A stretch of DNA of 64,000 nt from Antrodiella citrinella (taxonomy: Eukaryota; Basidiomycota; Agaricomycetes; Polyporales; Steccherinaceae). The stretch is taken from positions 1 to 64,000 of the forward strand of contig SGPM01000025.1 in assembly GCA_004802725.1 (NCBI GenBank), given 5' to 3'. Made by a program: the position numbers and the translations under genes. Position 1 is the first letter of the stretch. Every line of letters begins with the position of its first letter. Under the pieces are notes generated by a model. The model did no database searches. It saw only the letters and a program-made list of their open reading frames with translations, and was not told where the DNA came from. Below, piece after piece: positions 22,899 to 34,884 of this stretch.

Positions 22899-24142
22899 AT
22901 GCCCAAGAGAAGGAAGTCAACCGGAACGAAGCGAGGCACTGTGGTACCAAGAAGAAAGTTATCCAAGAAGAGGAACGTGATGGCGCCACCACCCGCCAAC
23001 GTCCCCGAAGGTCTCCTAGCTTTGCCTCTGGAACTCTTTGACATGATCTTAGCTTACTACCGGAAGATCACTATGCCGGACGTGATCGCCTATCCGAAAG
23101 GCCTTCCGCCGCAATGTAACGAGCTGGCGGACGCCCTGCGAGCACTGTCCCAAACGTGTCACTCGTTGCGAGNGAGGTGTCTTGCTCGAGCCTGGGAGCA
23201 CGTCGAAGCGTGTGTCAAGNCGGTCGATCGGTCGTGGTACCGTCATCTTNCTGAGAAGGTGCCTAGACTGTGCGACGGTCTCGTGGATAATCCGCAGCTT
23301 GCGATGAGCGTGCAGTACGTTTTCTGTTCGTGACATCTATGTCTCTCTTTTGACGACTCTGGTTCTCCNNCAGGACTTTCTCTCTCAGCATCAGTTCCCT
23401 CTCGGTACTGTCGTCGTTCGCAGACTGTCTTCACCATCTCCCNGCCCTGACCAAATTACGCTTGGTCCACGTCAAACGGAACATCAACACCCCCCTCAAG
23501 AACACCTTCCGGAACCGCGCATATCCTCAGATCACGTCTCTCGTGATCCCGACCTGGGCTCACAATATTCTACGAGCATGTCCCAATGCGCGGGTCGTGA
23601 TATGCAANGGAGGTACTGGCAGCCAGCTCGTGTCTGCGATNAANTTTAGTTGTCCGAAAGTCGAAACTGTGATGTACATCCGGCCATCGCGGCACATATT
23701 CGAACGTGAGTAGAAAAACTTATACTTCATCTGAATGCTTTTACAATTTGTGTCTCGATACAGGGCTGGCGATCGCAGCACCAAAGCTNGAGGTGCTTGT
23801 CCTAGTGCACGGAGGTGCATACGGTCGGTATCANAACAACTACCACCATGTATGTTNTTCCTCTTATCTCCAAGAAGCGCACCACGTTAATCCTTTTGCA
23901 TTCAGTCCGATATACCTCGCAGTTTGGCATCATTCAAGAAGCTGCATACCCTCAAACTCGATCAGGATATCTCCACNCCCCTTGATCAGGATCTCGAATA
24001 CGCACTGTGTGAGGCGATCATGTTTAGCGGGTACGCTGGNAGGAAGATGGTGGTGATTCGNCAGACCAATTGTCCTGCCAGTGAGCAGGAGCAGGGCGCA
24101 GCTTGGAAGGTCGTCTCNAGTCGAATTTACTACAACATTTGA
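22899..24142 (+). CDS. F-box-like domain protein with leucine-rich C-terminal half
   Basis: Four exons. A basic N-terminus (MPKRRKSTGTKRGTVVPRRK) precedes the F-box-like helix LLALPLELFDMILAYYRKI, followed by LADALRALSQTCHSLR and LARAWEHVEAC, the usual basidiomycete pattern. The C-terminal half (SLSVLSSFADCLHHLPALTK, ITSLVIPTWAHNILRACPNA, PKLEVLVLVHGGAYGRY, SLASFKKLHTLKL) has spaced Leu typical of LRR-like repeats in substrate receptors. Family knowledge suggests a Skp1-Cul1 ubiquitin ligase adaptor; the target is unknown. Several N bases obscure single residues and one exon border (acceptor NNCAG near 23370). The frame is otherwise open, in contrast to its paralog at 17.9-19.0 kb. Confidence 0.68.
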
Positions 24143-24455
24143 ACAGTTCTTGTCGGGACGACGCTAGATGCTTGCTCGGCTGAATGGACTAACTCTTCTG
24201 AAACTATGTATCATCATCATGTATGACCTGGATATTCCTGTTAGAATATANGTTCTCCTATCGATACGAAACTAAGGAAACAGTCACCACTCCTGCCACT
24301 CCGAGGTAGGACATTCTACGGACGATGATAACAATGCATTGGAAACACATAGATACTTGTATACATTAGACTCAGCGACAAGCCACTCTACTAGCCCNAA
24401 AAAGATCCACTACGCAGTAACGAGACACACACGACGCACCCAATATATTCCTGAC

Positions 24456-25975
24456 CTANAAGTACAGGCCCACCCAACCTTGCGGAGTACGAACCTTGAC
24501 ATTGTCACCGCCGTCCTTGTTGCCNACCCATGGCAACTCGGTCTGGTTGTGGCCAAGCCCTAGATTCTNGACTCCCGAAACGGAGTACGACTTCGCATCC
24601 ATATCCACATGCCCGTTGAACTCGGCATCCTTATACGTAAGGTAAAGATCACCCCAGCGGGATGAGCCATGGACACTGCTGATCGGACGATGGGGAAAGC
24701 CGGAATTGCTGATCCATGTGAAATCGGACCGCCCCGCGCCTGAGGTGGTTTGCAGCGTAGCGACCTGTGGCATCTCGCCGAGCGAGGGTGATGGGTGGAT
24801 CTTGATGTTGGAGGTGGCGTCACCACGCTGGGTGGTGAGGCTGGTCTTCTCACCGATGCTGACATCGCCATACATCCAGCCGCGGGTCATCTCGAGAGAC
24901 AAGTGGTCAGCTTGAATCTCCGCGGTAGGAAGGAGCAGATTGCGTGTGTCTGCGGAGAAAAGAACGATGGAAAGGACGTCGAGGTCGAGCTTGGCGTCGG
25001 GGTCAAACTTGAGGTGGGTGACAGACTGCGATTCGATACGCAGACTCTTCAGGGTATCGGGGACGTGGAGGGTGAGGTCGTAACGCATGCAGCTGCTTCC
25101 CAAGTTCCTCGGGGTGCCGAGCGCCATACGACTGTTGGCTGTCCCGCCCTCAATTTCCTCAGATGTAGGGAAGAAGACGGAGACTTGGTCGAGGAGAGCG
25201 CTGTCACCGGTACGGATTGACATGTCAACTTTTAGATCTTCGTCTCCGGGGGCGCCAGATGTGATGGTCAGAGTGCCAATAGCGACGCCGGAAATAGTCA
25301 GACGATGGTCATGGAGTGTCGAAGACAATGCGACGGAGTAGGTGACGTTGGGTTGACCGTCGTAGAAGTACTTCTCATCGAGACATCCCAACGACGTGCC
25401 GAAAACAGGCATTTTCTCCAAGCCGGTAGGCGCAGGCTGTTCAGAAAAAAGGTCAGGATAAGATAGCCTGATGGCGCAAGATGGACTTGCCACAATGGTC
25501 CAAATGATAGTCTTGACAACCAGCCAAACGATGAACACCATGCATGCGAAGCCAAAGGCTTTCCAGAAAATGCTACATCTGTGGATATGTGTTACACCAA
25601 TCCCAGATTCGCATAACAACAACACTCACTTCAGTCCACAGCAGACACAGCAGTCCTTACGGGTCTTCCTTACGGGCCGAGACCTCGGAATTTCCGTATC
25701 AACTGCGAACTCGCCACGCAGAGGTGCGCTCTCGAGGTCATCCTCGTCTGTGTAGGATGGCGGCGCATCCAATGGGCTACGCAGAGCCACACGTCCGTGT
25801 CCGTCTTCTTCGCTGGAGACTTGCCGATCTAAGAGTCCATGAAAACGTCAGACGATACTCAATGTGCGAGAATTTGATCCGTACAATCGTCCCAGCTCTC
25901 CTTCAATTTCAACGCCGTCATCGTCGCCCCGACCACACCCCAGAATGTAACACCTCTAATAGGGCCGCCTGCCAT
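24456..25975 (-). CDS. single-pass membrane protein of unknown function
   Basis: Three or more exons. The protein starts MAGGPIRGVTFWGVVGATMT. A cytosolic part contains SPLDAPPSYTDEDDLESAPL and a basic Cys-rich stretch (RKTRKDCCVCCGLKCS). One membrane segment (AFGFACMVFIVWLVVKTIIW) follows. The remaining 350 residues are rich in beta-forming repeats (LRIESQSVTHLKFDPDAKLD, DVLSIVLFSADTRNLLLPTA, GDVSIGEKTSLTTQRGDATS), which suggests an extracellular or lumenal beta-solenoid like DUF4097-type folds. I do not recognise a named family. N bases lie near the C-terminus, including the codon next to the stop at 24456-24458. Confidence 0.65.
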
Positions 25976-28900
25976 CGTAGAACGAGCGTTGCGACAGAAA
26001 TGAGTGTGGAAATGGGGAGAAAGGGTCGGGCGGCTGTATCCAGATGGTCGCGGACTATATCAGCCCGCGCTATCGAGACCAGGTATTCCCGAAATCCCGC
26101 CCATCAAGGCACTGAACACACGACACCGCATTTTCACGGGCATCTTGTCTCATCTTGTCCACACGGAGTCACGGACTATGTACTATCCTGTAACGGTGGT
26201 ATAATATTTCCAGTACTGAGGCAAACCAAAGGGGAGTTACTCACATATAGAGCTTGATCATTACACCCATCGATGGGCGTACTTCTTGTGAACAAGTCTG
26301 TAAAATTTTAAGCGCTTTATTCGAGAAAGAGCCTGAGACAGGCTGAGAGAGAGAGAGTGTGTGTGTATGTGTGTAAATTCCGGGCCAGGTCCCACGATGG
26401 AACGCCGGAGTTTCTACGCCGATACCATGTGCAGGCGAACATGTTCGTCACAGAGCCTGATGCGTGTACTGCACTTCCGAACGAGTATCTCCCGTAGCGC
26501 AATGTTCAGTCACCCCACGGTGAAAGGCGCAGGGGATCCACAAGACCTCATGAAATACGATCGTCATCGATATGATAAATTCACAAATTGGACCAGTAAA
26601 AGACATTATGTAAGAGCTGCATATGAAGGAAGTCTCAAGTTGTACTGGGGAACATCATCCAGCAGTGCCTGTGAGGGCACGAAAATGGGGGTAGAGAAGG
26701 AAGATAAGGCTTGCGTGTGTTACACGCCTAGGTTTGTGACTAACGCTCCTTTCGGAGAATGAACCGGAGAACAAAATGGTGTGATTACGCCGTACGGTCG
26801 ATCGAACAACCAGATGCATTGCAAAGTAGCCACATATATTGCTCCTTCAAACTAAGTACTGGTAGCATCAGCAGTGGATCGAGGCTTCAGATTGCCTTCG
26901 AATCAGTTAACGACATGCAGGGTACATCGATACAATTATCTTATCTTGTCTACAGCCAATTCACCAACTTTCAAGTCTCCACAGAGGTCATGGTGCTGTT
27001 GTCCAAGCCAATACACTGCATTCTTGAATACATCGGTACTGGTAATAAGGCATGATGTCTGGACTTTGGAGACACGGCATAGTTGGATGTGTATACAGTA
27101 GTGTTCCGCAGTGTCTCGGCGGAACTGGCTGAGAAGATGGAAAGGTCGGGTACCTTCTCGTCTCCGACACCGGTACAATAATATTCTGACAAGCCCCGTA
27201 AGCGTTCGAGAGCGACGCTGAAGGACTCACTAGAACCAATCAAGCATGACGGGCACTGACTAGCGACAACCCCGGTCACGCTTTCTTTACTTGATCGGAC
27301 TGGGTCGCAGTGCCAATACCTATGGGATCAACAACGTATGTGGGAGACATCTCCGGAACGTCAACTTTGTGGCGGTGGTCTGTTAGTAGCGTAACAAGGG
27401 CGGAGGGGAGAGTATTTTGTGACTAGGGGAGACTCCAGAGTCGGGAGAAGGGACGCAGCTTCAAACCAGGTCCTCTCTCTCTCCGCGATATCCTTGGAAT
27501 GACTTCGACTCCGTGACATCCGTATCTTTGACCTCGACTCGAACCCGCGCAGTCCCGAGATCTTTCGTCGTCCCGAACCAGAAGAACAATGTCTCTGAAT
27601 CCCGAGAGATGACACTGGTCGGAAAACGCGTGAGAGTGAACATGTGGGGTCAAGTAGAAAGTCATGGTCATGGCCTTCTCGGAGACCTTCGTTTGAATTC
27701 ATCCCACGACGTACCATGTTCACAATGACCTCCAGGAAGCATCAGGTGGATGTACGACAAACGAGAACTTCGGGAAACGTACCTCAGGCTCCGGCAGCTG
27801 TGCTCTCCTTCTTCTATCATCAGGTATTCACAACGTAACTAGACCACTGTTCCAGTCATATGAAGGACAATGTTTTCGTTGAGCTAGTCCACGAGAATGC
27901 AATTCAAGTCCACTGGTACTGCGGAGTCACTATACAAAAAAGTGCGGCATCCGCGGCCCGCATACTCCGATCGGTGCCTGAGTACTGAGTGCTACTGAAC
28001 GCTTTCATGTTAACGTTGCTCTCGCAACTCGTTGCCATGTCATCTGCTCATCTGCTTTACATCAGGTCAGCGTACTGTTTCGTATGTTTTCATATGTCCC
28101 CAATATCAGCACTAAAGGATTATCTGTCTCTCTATTGAGAAATAGATCCAGGATAGAGTTCATTCATTCAATGGACTCTGAGCCGCGCAACGCTGATTTC
28201 CGTGAGCCACTGCTGGCACTTGCCCTGCATGCTCTTTGTTTGATCTAAGGGCTGACGTGTACCTGGTCAGCTGAGGTAGCCTCGCCGACAGCTAGATAAG
28301 AAGGTCCGTCATTTCCGTCACCTCCTTGAAATGCGAACTGATGCTCTTGAAAGGTTGTAAAGCAGCTCCGTGGACAACACAACTCGGACGCGACGACGGA
28401 CGAGGTACTATTGTCAACTCCAATGTCCGTGCACTACATGGTACTATTGGAGGGTACAGAAGTATCGACAACCCGTTCTCAAATTGGCTCCAGCCTTCGG
28501 CTCGAGTCTTGTCAGTGTAAACTCAGGCTCTCCACTGACACTGACAGCCATGTCAGCGCTGCGGCCATAATGCTAACCACTTTTCAACATAACCTTCTGA
28601 TCAACGCAGGATACAGATAACACCCGGTCCAGCGCCACGAGCGAGAACCAAGCCGTGGAGTCTCCAGACGAACTCGTGCTGATGTCCAGGCCCCTTCAAT
28701 GTCAAAGGTGAGCTTGCCGTTACTGATTCTGTGTCGATATTTCATCCTGATATGTCTACTTCAATGGCTTCTCTGTCCTGGGGAGTGTGATGGACCAATC
28801 AATGGTCGAGGTTTGTAGGAATGAAAGCGCGTAGGTTGCTGTTTAGGCTCCTTATCGTCTCGGGGAGGGGGCCTCATGACATGACAGGGTATTCTAGGCG

Positions 28901-28978
28901 CACACTAGTGCTGCACCCTGACTGCGGGCATGGATGCCTTGTCTCGGCTTTCGAAGTAGATTTGACGTTGGCCAAAGG
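25976..28978. other. 3-kb gene-poor stretch
   Basis: No gene I can support. Open frames on both strands are short and change frame. The most protein-like piece is on the minus strand near 27461-27643 (FTLTRFPTSVISRDSETLFF continuing into an RVRVEVKDTDVTES block), but no start, partner exon or domain could be found, so it may be a gene relic. A GA/GT microsatellite lies at 26344-26375. Confidence 0.4.
26344..26375. repeat. (GA)n(GT)n microsatellite
   Basis: A run of GAGAGAGAGAGA passes directly into GTGTGTGTGTATGTGTGT. Simple compound microsatellite. Confidence 0.85.
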
Positions 28979-29083
28979 GATATAAAGTGACGAGAGAGGC
29001 TGGTCGGATTCTCCAGTCACCCAGATAAACACCATCTGAACGACTCTCAACCAACCAACCAACCAACCAACCAACCAACCAAA
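28979..29083 (+). promoter_or_regulatory. TATA box and (AACC)n 5' UTR of the small Cys peptide gene
   Basis: A canonical GGGATATAAAGTG lies about 130 bp before the ATG at 29112. It is followed at 29048-29083 by nine tandem copies of CAAC/AACC (CTCAACCAACCAACCAACC...), ending 29 bp before the start codon. A strong TATA plus a CAAC-rich leader is typical of highly expressed fungal genes. The function is inferred. Confidence 0.6.
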
Positions 29084-29111
29084 CACTTTTCACCCTAACA
29101 ACCAACTCATA

Positions 29112-29286
29112 ATGGTGAGTCCCTCACGCACTGTTTCTGTCTCGCAATCCAACGAGACACTGACGGATGACCTATGCTCTGCTCCAGCCCGCTCCTGAAG
29201 ACGTCAAGTGCGCTTCGACGACCACCGGTCAGCCTTCGACGTGCGGCTGGCCCAACTGCGCGTGCGAGAAGCCTGCCTCCAAGTAA
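29112..29286 (+). CDS. 33-residue Cys-containing peptide, possible metallothionein-like
   Basis: The start codon is followed directly by a GTGAGT donor, so exon 1 is only ATG (29112-29114). The intron ends at CTCCAG, 29187. Exon 2 (29188-29286) encodes 32 residues with four Cys: VKCAS, STCGW, PNCACEK. The C-x10-C-x4-C-x-C spacing with a final C-x-C could bind a soft metal such as Cu(I), but there are fewer Cys than in classical fungal metallothioneins. There is no signal peptide, so it should be cytosolic. Strong promoter elements upstream support a real, well-expressed gene despite the size. Confidence 0.6.
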
Positions 29287-29761
29287 AGGGCGCAAGAGAG
29301 TCGTTTTGGAGTTGAGGAGGGCGGAAGACACGTCGATGTTGTTGTCACATGTACACCCTGTGTCTTGCACGCCATCACCCTAGCCTCGTCACCACTACCC
29401 CCAGTATGATCATCACTCTCAGTCTGCTATCATCATGCTTTATGTCCATATGCACATGATTGTTGAATACTCGTGGTCCGAGCCCGAGTCAGGGTTGCGA
29501 CTGAGTACTGAGATCTGAGACCTTACTCCGCCGAGTACGTGCGCACTACCAAACGATGCTTGAAACTCAAATATCGAAGGGCACCATCCCTGCACTCGCG
29601 GTGACAAAATGAGAATACGTACGGTGAGTCATATATTGATACATCGTAGCCGCGAAGAAACAAGATGACTCCCGGATAACCCAGGGAACATCTACATACA
29701 ATGTTCACGGTCAGGTGCCGGCACCCTCGCCCTAAATCTCTGCCCGAAACAAACCGAGTTC
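29287..29761. other. 3' flanks, no supported gene
   Basis: Convergent 3' region between the small peptide gene and the minus-strand membrane protein. Nothing else is seen. Confidence 0.5.
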
Positions 29762-31480
29762 TCACACCTCTTCAGTCCGGATAACAGGACCAGTAGGCCA
29801 CTGCATCCCTGCCTGGTACGTGTGCGACCTCCTGAACCCAAGCGCATCGCCCAACGCGCGCACCTGCCCGGGTAATGTGAGCTTATAACTCTCCTTGGCC
29901 CATAACCCCGACGTGCGATACGCAAACACCCGTTCCTCCATGCTGTCCTGGATTTCGGCAGACAAGGTCACGGAGGACGTCAGGATCGGGCTGAGCATCG
30001 GCGGCGGGGTACCGTGGAAGTGCTCCACAGCGGTGTTGAGCGCGTCGGAGCTGGAGAGGGTGTCGAGGCCCATGGTAGGCGAGTACGGGCGGAGGTAGTC
30101 TTGGGAGGGCGAAGTTGTATAGGTCAGCTGAGGGGAGGAGTTGACGCGGCGGGAGGCGATCGTGGACGGGGTAGAGATCATGAGTTGAGGGACGTCCATG
30201 ATATCTGGTGTAAGCGACACGAGAATGCCTTTCTGGATCTCTACGCTGTGGGTCTTGGCGACACCAATCTCGACGTCTATGTCGGAGTCGCCTGAGAGAG
30301 TGCTGTTGCCCATCGAATCGAAAGATTCCGGATCAGAAACGCTTGAGGTAGGTAATGCCATAGATGTGCGGACGATATCGCCTTCGTTAACGTGAAAGAT
30401 GTCGCTGGCAGGAACATCAGGAAGCGATTTACCCAGTGAGAGCTTGTAGTGTTGCAGAGCAGCCAGGACCGTACTCCCGATATCTTCTTCCTTGTCGTCG
30501 TGTTCGACGATTCCAAGTCCTTTCGGCGAACGACGTGGTTCTTCGTCGGACGCGACCAGGGGAGAATCGGATCCAAGGGTCTTCATGCGATGAATTTGTG
30601 CGACTTCTGCCATACGCTGCTGTTGAATAAGCAAGGCAGCCTCGCGGTCCAGAGGAGGGAGGGACATAGGTCGCTGAGCGGCTTGGATGGGTCCAAGAGT
30701 GCTACTAGGGAGAGATTCCGATGGCAACGAGGGCGAAGAATGGCGCCGAACGGGGGACAGACAAGCAGACGCGTCACCGTTCGAGACAGGGTCCGAAACT
30801 TGAGCTCCAGTTGCCTTCGTGAGGGGCGAGGTGTCGTTATCGTCGTCGAGGGTAACATGAACATACTGGAAAAGACTCGTAGTTCGTCGAAGCAAATCCG
30901 AATTCCGCTCCTTCTCAATCAAGTTGCACTCCGTCGAGTTAGGCGTGAGCTTGAGGACCTTCCAGTGTTTGGTATTCTTCATCTTGTGCTTGACCGAATT
31001 GCGCTGAAGGAAGGTAGGGATAGGAATGCGAAGCCTGATGCGCTTCTTCTTCATTATGACGATAGTAATCACCACGGCGACGAGGGCGAGGATAGTGCTG
31101 ATAAGTACGGCGGCGACCACGACGCCCGGGCTGGTGGCATGGCTGACTGGAGAGACAGGAGGTGGAGGTGTCGACTGGACAGACTGCCAGTTGGGGTTGG
31201 CAGGGTCGAGCGAAGGGTCTGGCACGTTCGGAGCGAGTGTTGCTGCGTGGAGGGCCACAGTTGGTGTATACGGCGGTGGCGGGTGAGGGATCGCTTGTGC
31301 AGAGTCGCGTCGAACAATATCCACAGGAAGCGAGCGAGAGGGATGGCTTTGATGATACGAGTGCAATGTCCTCGGGGTGACTGAGTTGATTCTGTATCTG
31401 TAGTTGATCCATTCGCGCGGGAAGGGGTCGTCGAGTCCAGAACCGGGATTTCCTTCAAGAGAGTGGCGTGCAGGTGGCAT
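29762..31480 (-). CDS. single-pass membrane protein with long Ser/Pro-rich cytosolic tail
   Basis: A single open frame of 572 codons from ATG 31478-31480 (MPPARHSLEGNPGSGLDDPF) to the stop at 29762. Residues 1-118 are Pro/Ser-rich without an obvious cleaved signal. A membrane helix lies at about 119-143 (VVVAAVLISTILALVAVVIT), followed by a strongly basic stop-transfer (MKKKRIRLR). The 430-residue tail is Ser/Pro-rich with acidic patches and a helix AALLIQQQRMAEVAQIHRMK. The C-terminal block GLWAKESYKLTLPGQVRALG is likely conserved. The design recalls single-span fungal surface proteins, but no named family is recognised. The start is chosen because upstream in-frame sequence has no ATG. Confidence 0.65.
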   Translation of the reverse strand: MPPARHSLEGNPGSGLDDPFPREWINYRYRINSVTPRTLHSYHQSHPSRSLPVDIVRRDSAQAIPHPPPPYTPTVALHAATLAPNVPDPSLDPANPNWQSVQSTPPPPVSPVSHATSPGVVVAAVLISTILALVAVVITIVIMKKKRIRLRIPIPTFLQRNSVKHKMKNTKHWKVLKLTPNSTECNLIEKERNSDLLRRTTSLFQYVHVTLDDDNDTSPLTKATGAQVSDPVSNGDASACLSPVRRHSSPSLPSESLPSSTLGPIQAAQRPMSLPPLDREAALLIQQQRMAEVAQIHRMKTLGSDSPLVASDEEPRRSPKGLGIVEHDDKEEDIGSTVLAALQHYKLSLGKSLPDVPASDIFHVNEGDIVRTSMALPTSSVSDPESFDSMGNSTLSGDSDIDVEIGVAKTHSVEIQKGILVSLTPDIMDVPQLMISTPSTIASRRVNSSPQLTYTTSPSQDYLRPYSPTMGLDTLSSSDALNTAVEHFHGTPPPMLSPILTSSVTLSAEIQDSMEERVFAYRTSGLWAKESYKLTLPGQVRALGDALGFRRSHTYQAGMQWPTGPVIRTEEV

Positions 31481-32394
31481 GGCTGCGGCTGGGCTGTGGG
31501 TAGCAATGTGATGAAAAGACAGTGGTGGTTGACAAGAAGATGTCGAGCACCATGACCCCGTCGTGTCGCGGCGGTTGACTGGTTGGTTCAAATTCCAATT
31601 AGGCAACGAGCGACATACATAACGACTTTTTGACAAATTCTGTCCTATCCCATCCTTCAGTTGTTACAGCTGTGATATGTCAGGGTGCTGTTTTAGCTTG
31701 CGCCTCTCCTGGTCGTGTGTTCATACTATCGCCACTGCCAGTGATTCGCCAGAGACAATCGGCCTTGAGTATACTCCTCTATGCCTCAAATCTTGTCAAA
31801 CCCCCGCTTTGGTCATTCCAAAAGACATATAGAAAGTAGAGTAGTGAACAGCAGACGATGGGTAGTCGCAGCATGTACACAGGCCATGATTCAGACTGTG
31901 AGTTATTTTCACACGATTATTAAATCATCTAAATATATTATATTTCGATTAAATAACACCTGGATTATACTCTTGTCAACGAATTTCAAGCTTGAAGTTG
32001 AACTCCTTCTCCTTGTGATCAACACGAAGTCAAGGTGAGGACCTGTGTACTGGTGGGAGATGTCTTTATTTGTCTTACGCTATCCGCATTTGCATCTATA
32101 GAGAATATGTCACCGCGATGCTTGCCACTCCGTTGTCAAGTTTTTGCTCGCGATGCGAGTCAGCAATGCTTTGAGCCACTCCGCTATCGAACAGGTGTTG
32201 ATGGTGGACAAATCTTAATGTTTCACAAGTGAACGTGTTCTGCCTGAAGTGATATTAGCAAGGGGTTGGGTTCTCAGAGCCTTAGCCATCAGGAGGATTC
32301 AAAACACTCAAAAACGCTTTGCAAGTCTGATGAGCAGCATCCTTTCAAGGTACCTCTTTCTCCACAAAATCCTCGTCTTCTGTCATCTTCTACA
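31481..32394. other. divergent intergenic region, no supported gene
   Basis: Promoters of the minus-strand membrane protein and of the plus-strand gene at 32395. Positions 31,905-31,965 are AT-rich. No other feature is seen. Confidence 0.45.
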
Positions 32395-33512
32395 ATGCAA
32401 TCCTCAGGCAGCAATCTTCACTCACATCGGGCGTATACTCGCCCTCGAAAGGAGTCTCGGGGGAAGTATGTGCGGCGCACGATCACCAAGGAAGAGCGCA
32501 GACAGATCTGCCTCACACGCAAGCGATTCTCACTTCGTCATTTTGGTGCAGAAACAACGAGGTATGTCGTATAATGCATGCTCAGGCTTCTGCTGGATAT
32601 TGACTGAACTTCTGCAACTACCTTAGTCAGTGCGAAGATATTACTGTCTTCAGTACCGAGCATTCTTTCAACGATGAGGTCCCCGGTGACTCGGACTCAT
32701 CCATCCCCTCATCGTCGACTGTGACTTTGGTTCTGGATTCATCTATTCAACCGGCACTTGGTCATCCTCCTCAGTGCGGCTGCATCCAGTGCCACTATTG
32801 CCATGACATGCGCTTTGCTGTTGGCCATGCGTCCAATATGGTCTACAACTCCACTCCAGCGACCGTTCATTACCCCACTGGGCAGTCCGCTGCTGCTAGT
32901 GAGCCCGTCGCTCCGGCCGTCACTGCTAGCCAGCCCATTACCCCACCCATTTCTCCTCGTCAACTAATCGCTCAACTCATTGTTGCCAACAAAGCCATCG
33001 TCCAACCCGTCGATGAACCTATCCCGTCAACCACTCAAGCTCCTACCAACTTTCAAATTCTACCTCCTTCTATCATCCGTCCTTCCTCCCTGCCAAACCA
33101 GCTCACATGTAGCGCTCAGGACCCGGTATCCCTCTTGACTACTATCGGCCCTACAGTCCCGCTGCGCATCGAGACTAGGTTCCGGTTGTTTAACGGAGGA
33201 ACCGGTGTAACGCGTTGGCACAAGTCAGTCAGCGATTACACGCTCGACGCTCCTCATCCCGTAACCAACGCCGAGGTTGGAGACGTCTATGTTCACGTCA
33301 ATATCAAGAACGGTGCGCTGCAGGTGTGGGTGAGAGAAGAGAACGGGTCCTGGGAGGCGGGGGACAAAGGTCATCAGCATCCTACCATAGCAAATCGCCG
33401 TCTCAGTTTGCGGGGCGCACTTCCGAGCTGGGTGCTGCACCAATCTCTGCTTTGTTATGAAGGCCGGGAGCGTAAGAAGGAATTCGAGGTTCTGAGGATG
33501 CCGAGGAATTGA
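32395..33512 (+). CDS. uncharacterised protein with basic N-terminal helix and Pro/Ser-rich middle
   Basis: Two exons: 32395-32561 and 32627-33512. The N-terminus is strongly basic (RAYTRPRKESRGKYVRRTIT, KEERRQICLTRKRFSLRHFG) and could bind nucleic acid. After the intron come an acidic/Ser-rich stretch and HPPQCGCIQCHYCHDM, a small Cys/His cluster (C-x-C-x2-C-x2-C-H) that could hold zinc. A long Pro/Ser/Thr linker and a C-terminal folded part follow (VPLRIETRFRLFNGGTGVTR, NAEVGDVYVHVNIKNGALQV). No family is recognised. Intron signals and frame agree. Confidence 0.55.
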
Positions 33513-33908
33513 TTATGCTCTATGTTTTTTGTATCTAGCAGGATGCGGTCCCATTGTAACGTGTATGTCTTCGTTTGTTAGTGTCCATTCTCAACTTGGA
33601 GTTCAAATTGTGATAGGTCTGAGCGTTGTCTAAGCGCACCCGAGTCCACATTGTCACCTTCATTTGCGTCTGCGTTTACGTTACTTACTTGCGGCGAGCA
33701 TGTTTCTGGACCGCAGACCACATTCAGTCTTTGCAAAGAAAGTGAGCACTGCTAGTAACTCTGGTCATCGTCAAGGTCATTGGCTCGCGCGGGTCTGGAG
33801 AACAACTGCATGACAAGGACACAGTTACATCCAATTACATCAGAGTGTCGCTTGCGTCCAAAATTCTTTGTACATTTGTGGTATAGGAATGATAGAAAGC
33901 TTCAACAT

Positions 33909-34884
33909 CTAGACAGTCTGATGCTGATACATGAACGCGCCTGGAAGTACAGTCAGTCGATACCGCTTGTTCTTGATAAACTTGACTCACCCCAAGTATC
34001 ATACTGCGTCGCTCTGACGTCCAACATACATGCAGGTGATTCCTTAGCGCATGAGATCTCGAACGCATGGTGTTCGGACCACTCGCATGGGAACTCGGGC
34101 AACTTTGCCTCTCCACCAGGACTCACTACCAGCGTCCCTAACGGCTTCACGCACTTGGGACGGGTGGCGTAGGAGAGCTTGAAAATGTCTAGCGCCTTCG
34201 GTGCCTCGAGCTCGCAGACTTCAAGATGCAGGGCGTTGATGCCGATGGGGAACACGAAGGGTTCGGGAAGCTGGATTTCTCGCGGAGGTAGACGAATGGC
34301 AAGCTGGCAGTTCTCCATGCCAAAGTCTATGACGCGAAATTGCACGATTGTATGTATCTGTGTTCCGGTCAATTAGTCCACGGGCCTTGGAATAGTAAGT
34401 AGTGCTCACATCGTTTGTGACATGCAGACGAAGATCGGGAGGAGACATTCTCCCTAGAGTAGTCAACCAGCGCAAACGATCGACTGGGAAGACCTTCTTC
34501 GGCTCAGTTACGCTGACCTGCGCGTCAACTCGCGGTCGATTCTCAATTGGCGGGTACGTCGACGTGTTACTCTTCCCAGCAGCGTAGAGATCCTGAAGTC
34601 CAACGTAGGTGTTCCGGATAGGTAAAGGAGAATCGTCGCCGCCGACCAAGAGTCTGGCGATATACATGTACGCCCCGATGTCGATCAAGACGAGGGCAAG
34701 GATCAGTACGCTGAGCCATTTGGACGAGAAGGACGAGGGTGGCCGGGAGGAAGCATGAGGGGGGTATTCCACTGAGAATCAAAGTTGGTGAAAGCGATAA
34801 TGAGAATTAGGATCAACTGCCGACCTTTCTCTTGCAGATCTTCGTCGCTGACCTGAGCTCTTACAGCTAGCAGGGTAACGGATT
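33909..34884 (-). CDS. But2 C-terminal-domain-like membrane protein, 5' end lost in gap
   Basis: Four exons are visible (33909-33940, 33991-34357, 34410-about 34769, then one running into the N gap from about 34826). A membrane anchor (WLSVLILALVLIDIGAYMYI) is followed by VGLQDLYA and a C-terminal domain with VIDFGMENCQLAIRLPP, SYATRPKCVKPLGTLVVSPG, FPCEWSEHHAFEISCA and a final AFMYQHQT. This is the pattern of basidiomycete proteins annotated as ubiquitin-3-binding But2 C-terminal-domain proteins; function is unknown. The visible upstream residues (VTLLAVRAQVSDEDLQEK) show the protein begins inside the gap. Confidence 0.6.

Noticed and set aside
30449..31384. 311-residue open frame on the plus strand
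   Set aside because: Antisense shadow of the minus-strand membrane protein gene at 29762-31480; Arg-rich composition and no domain.
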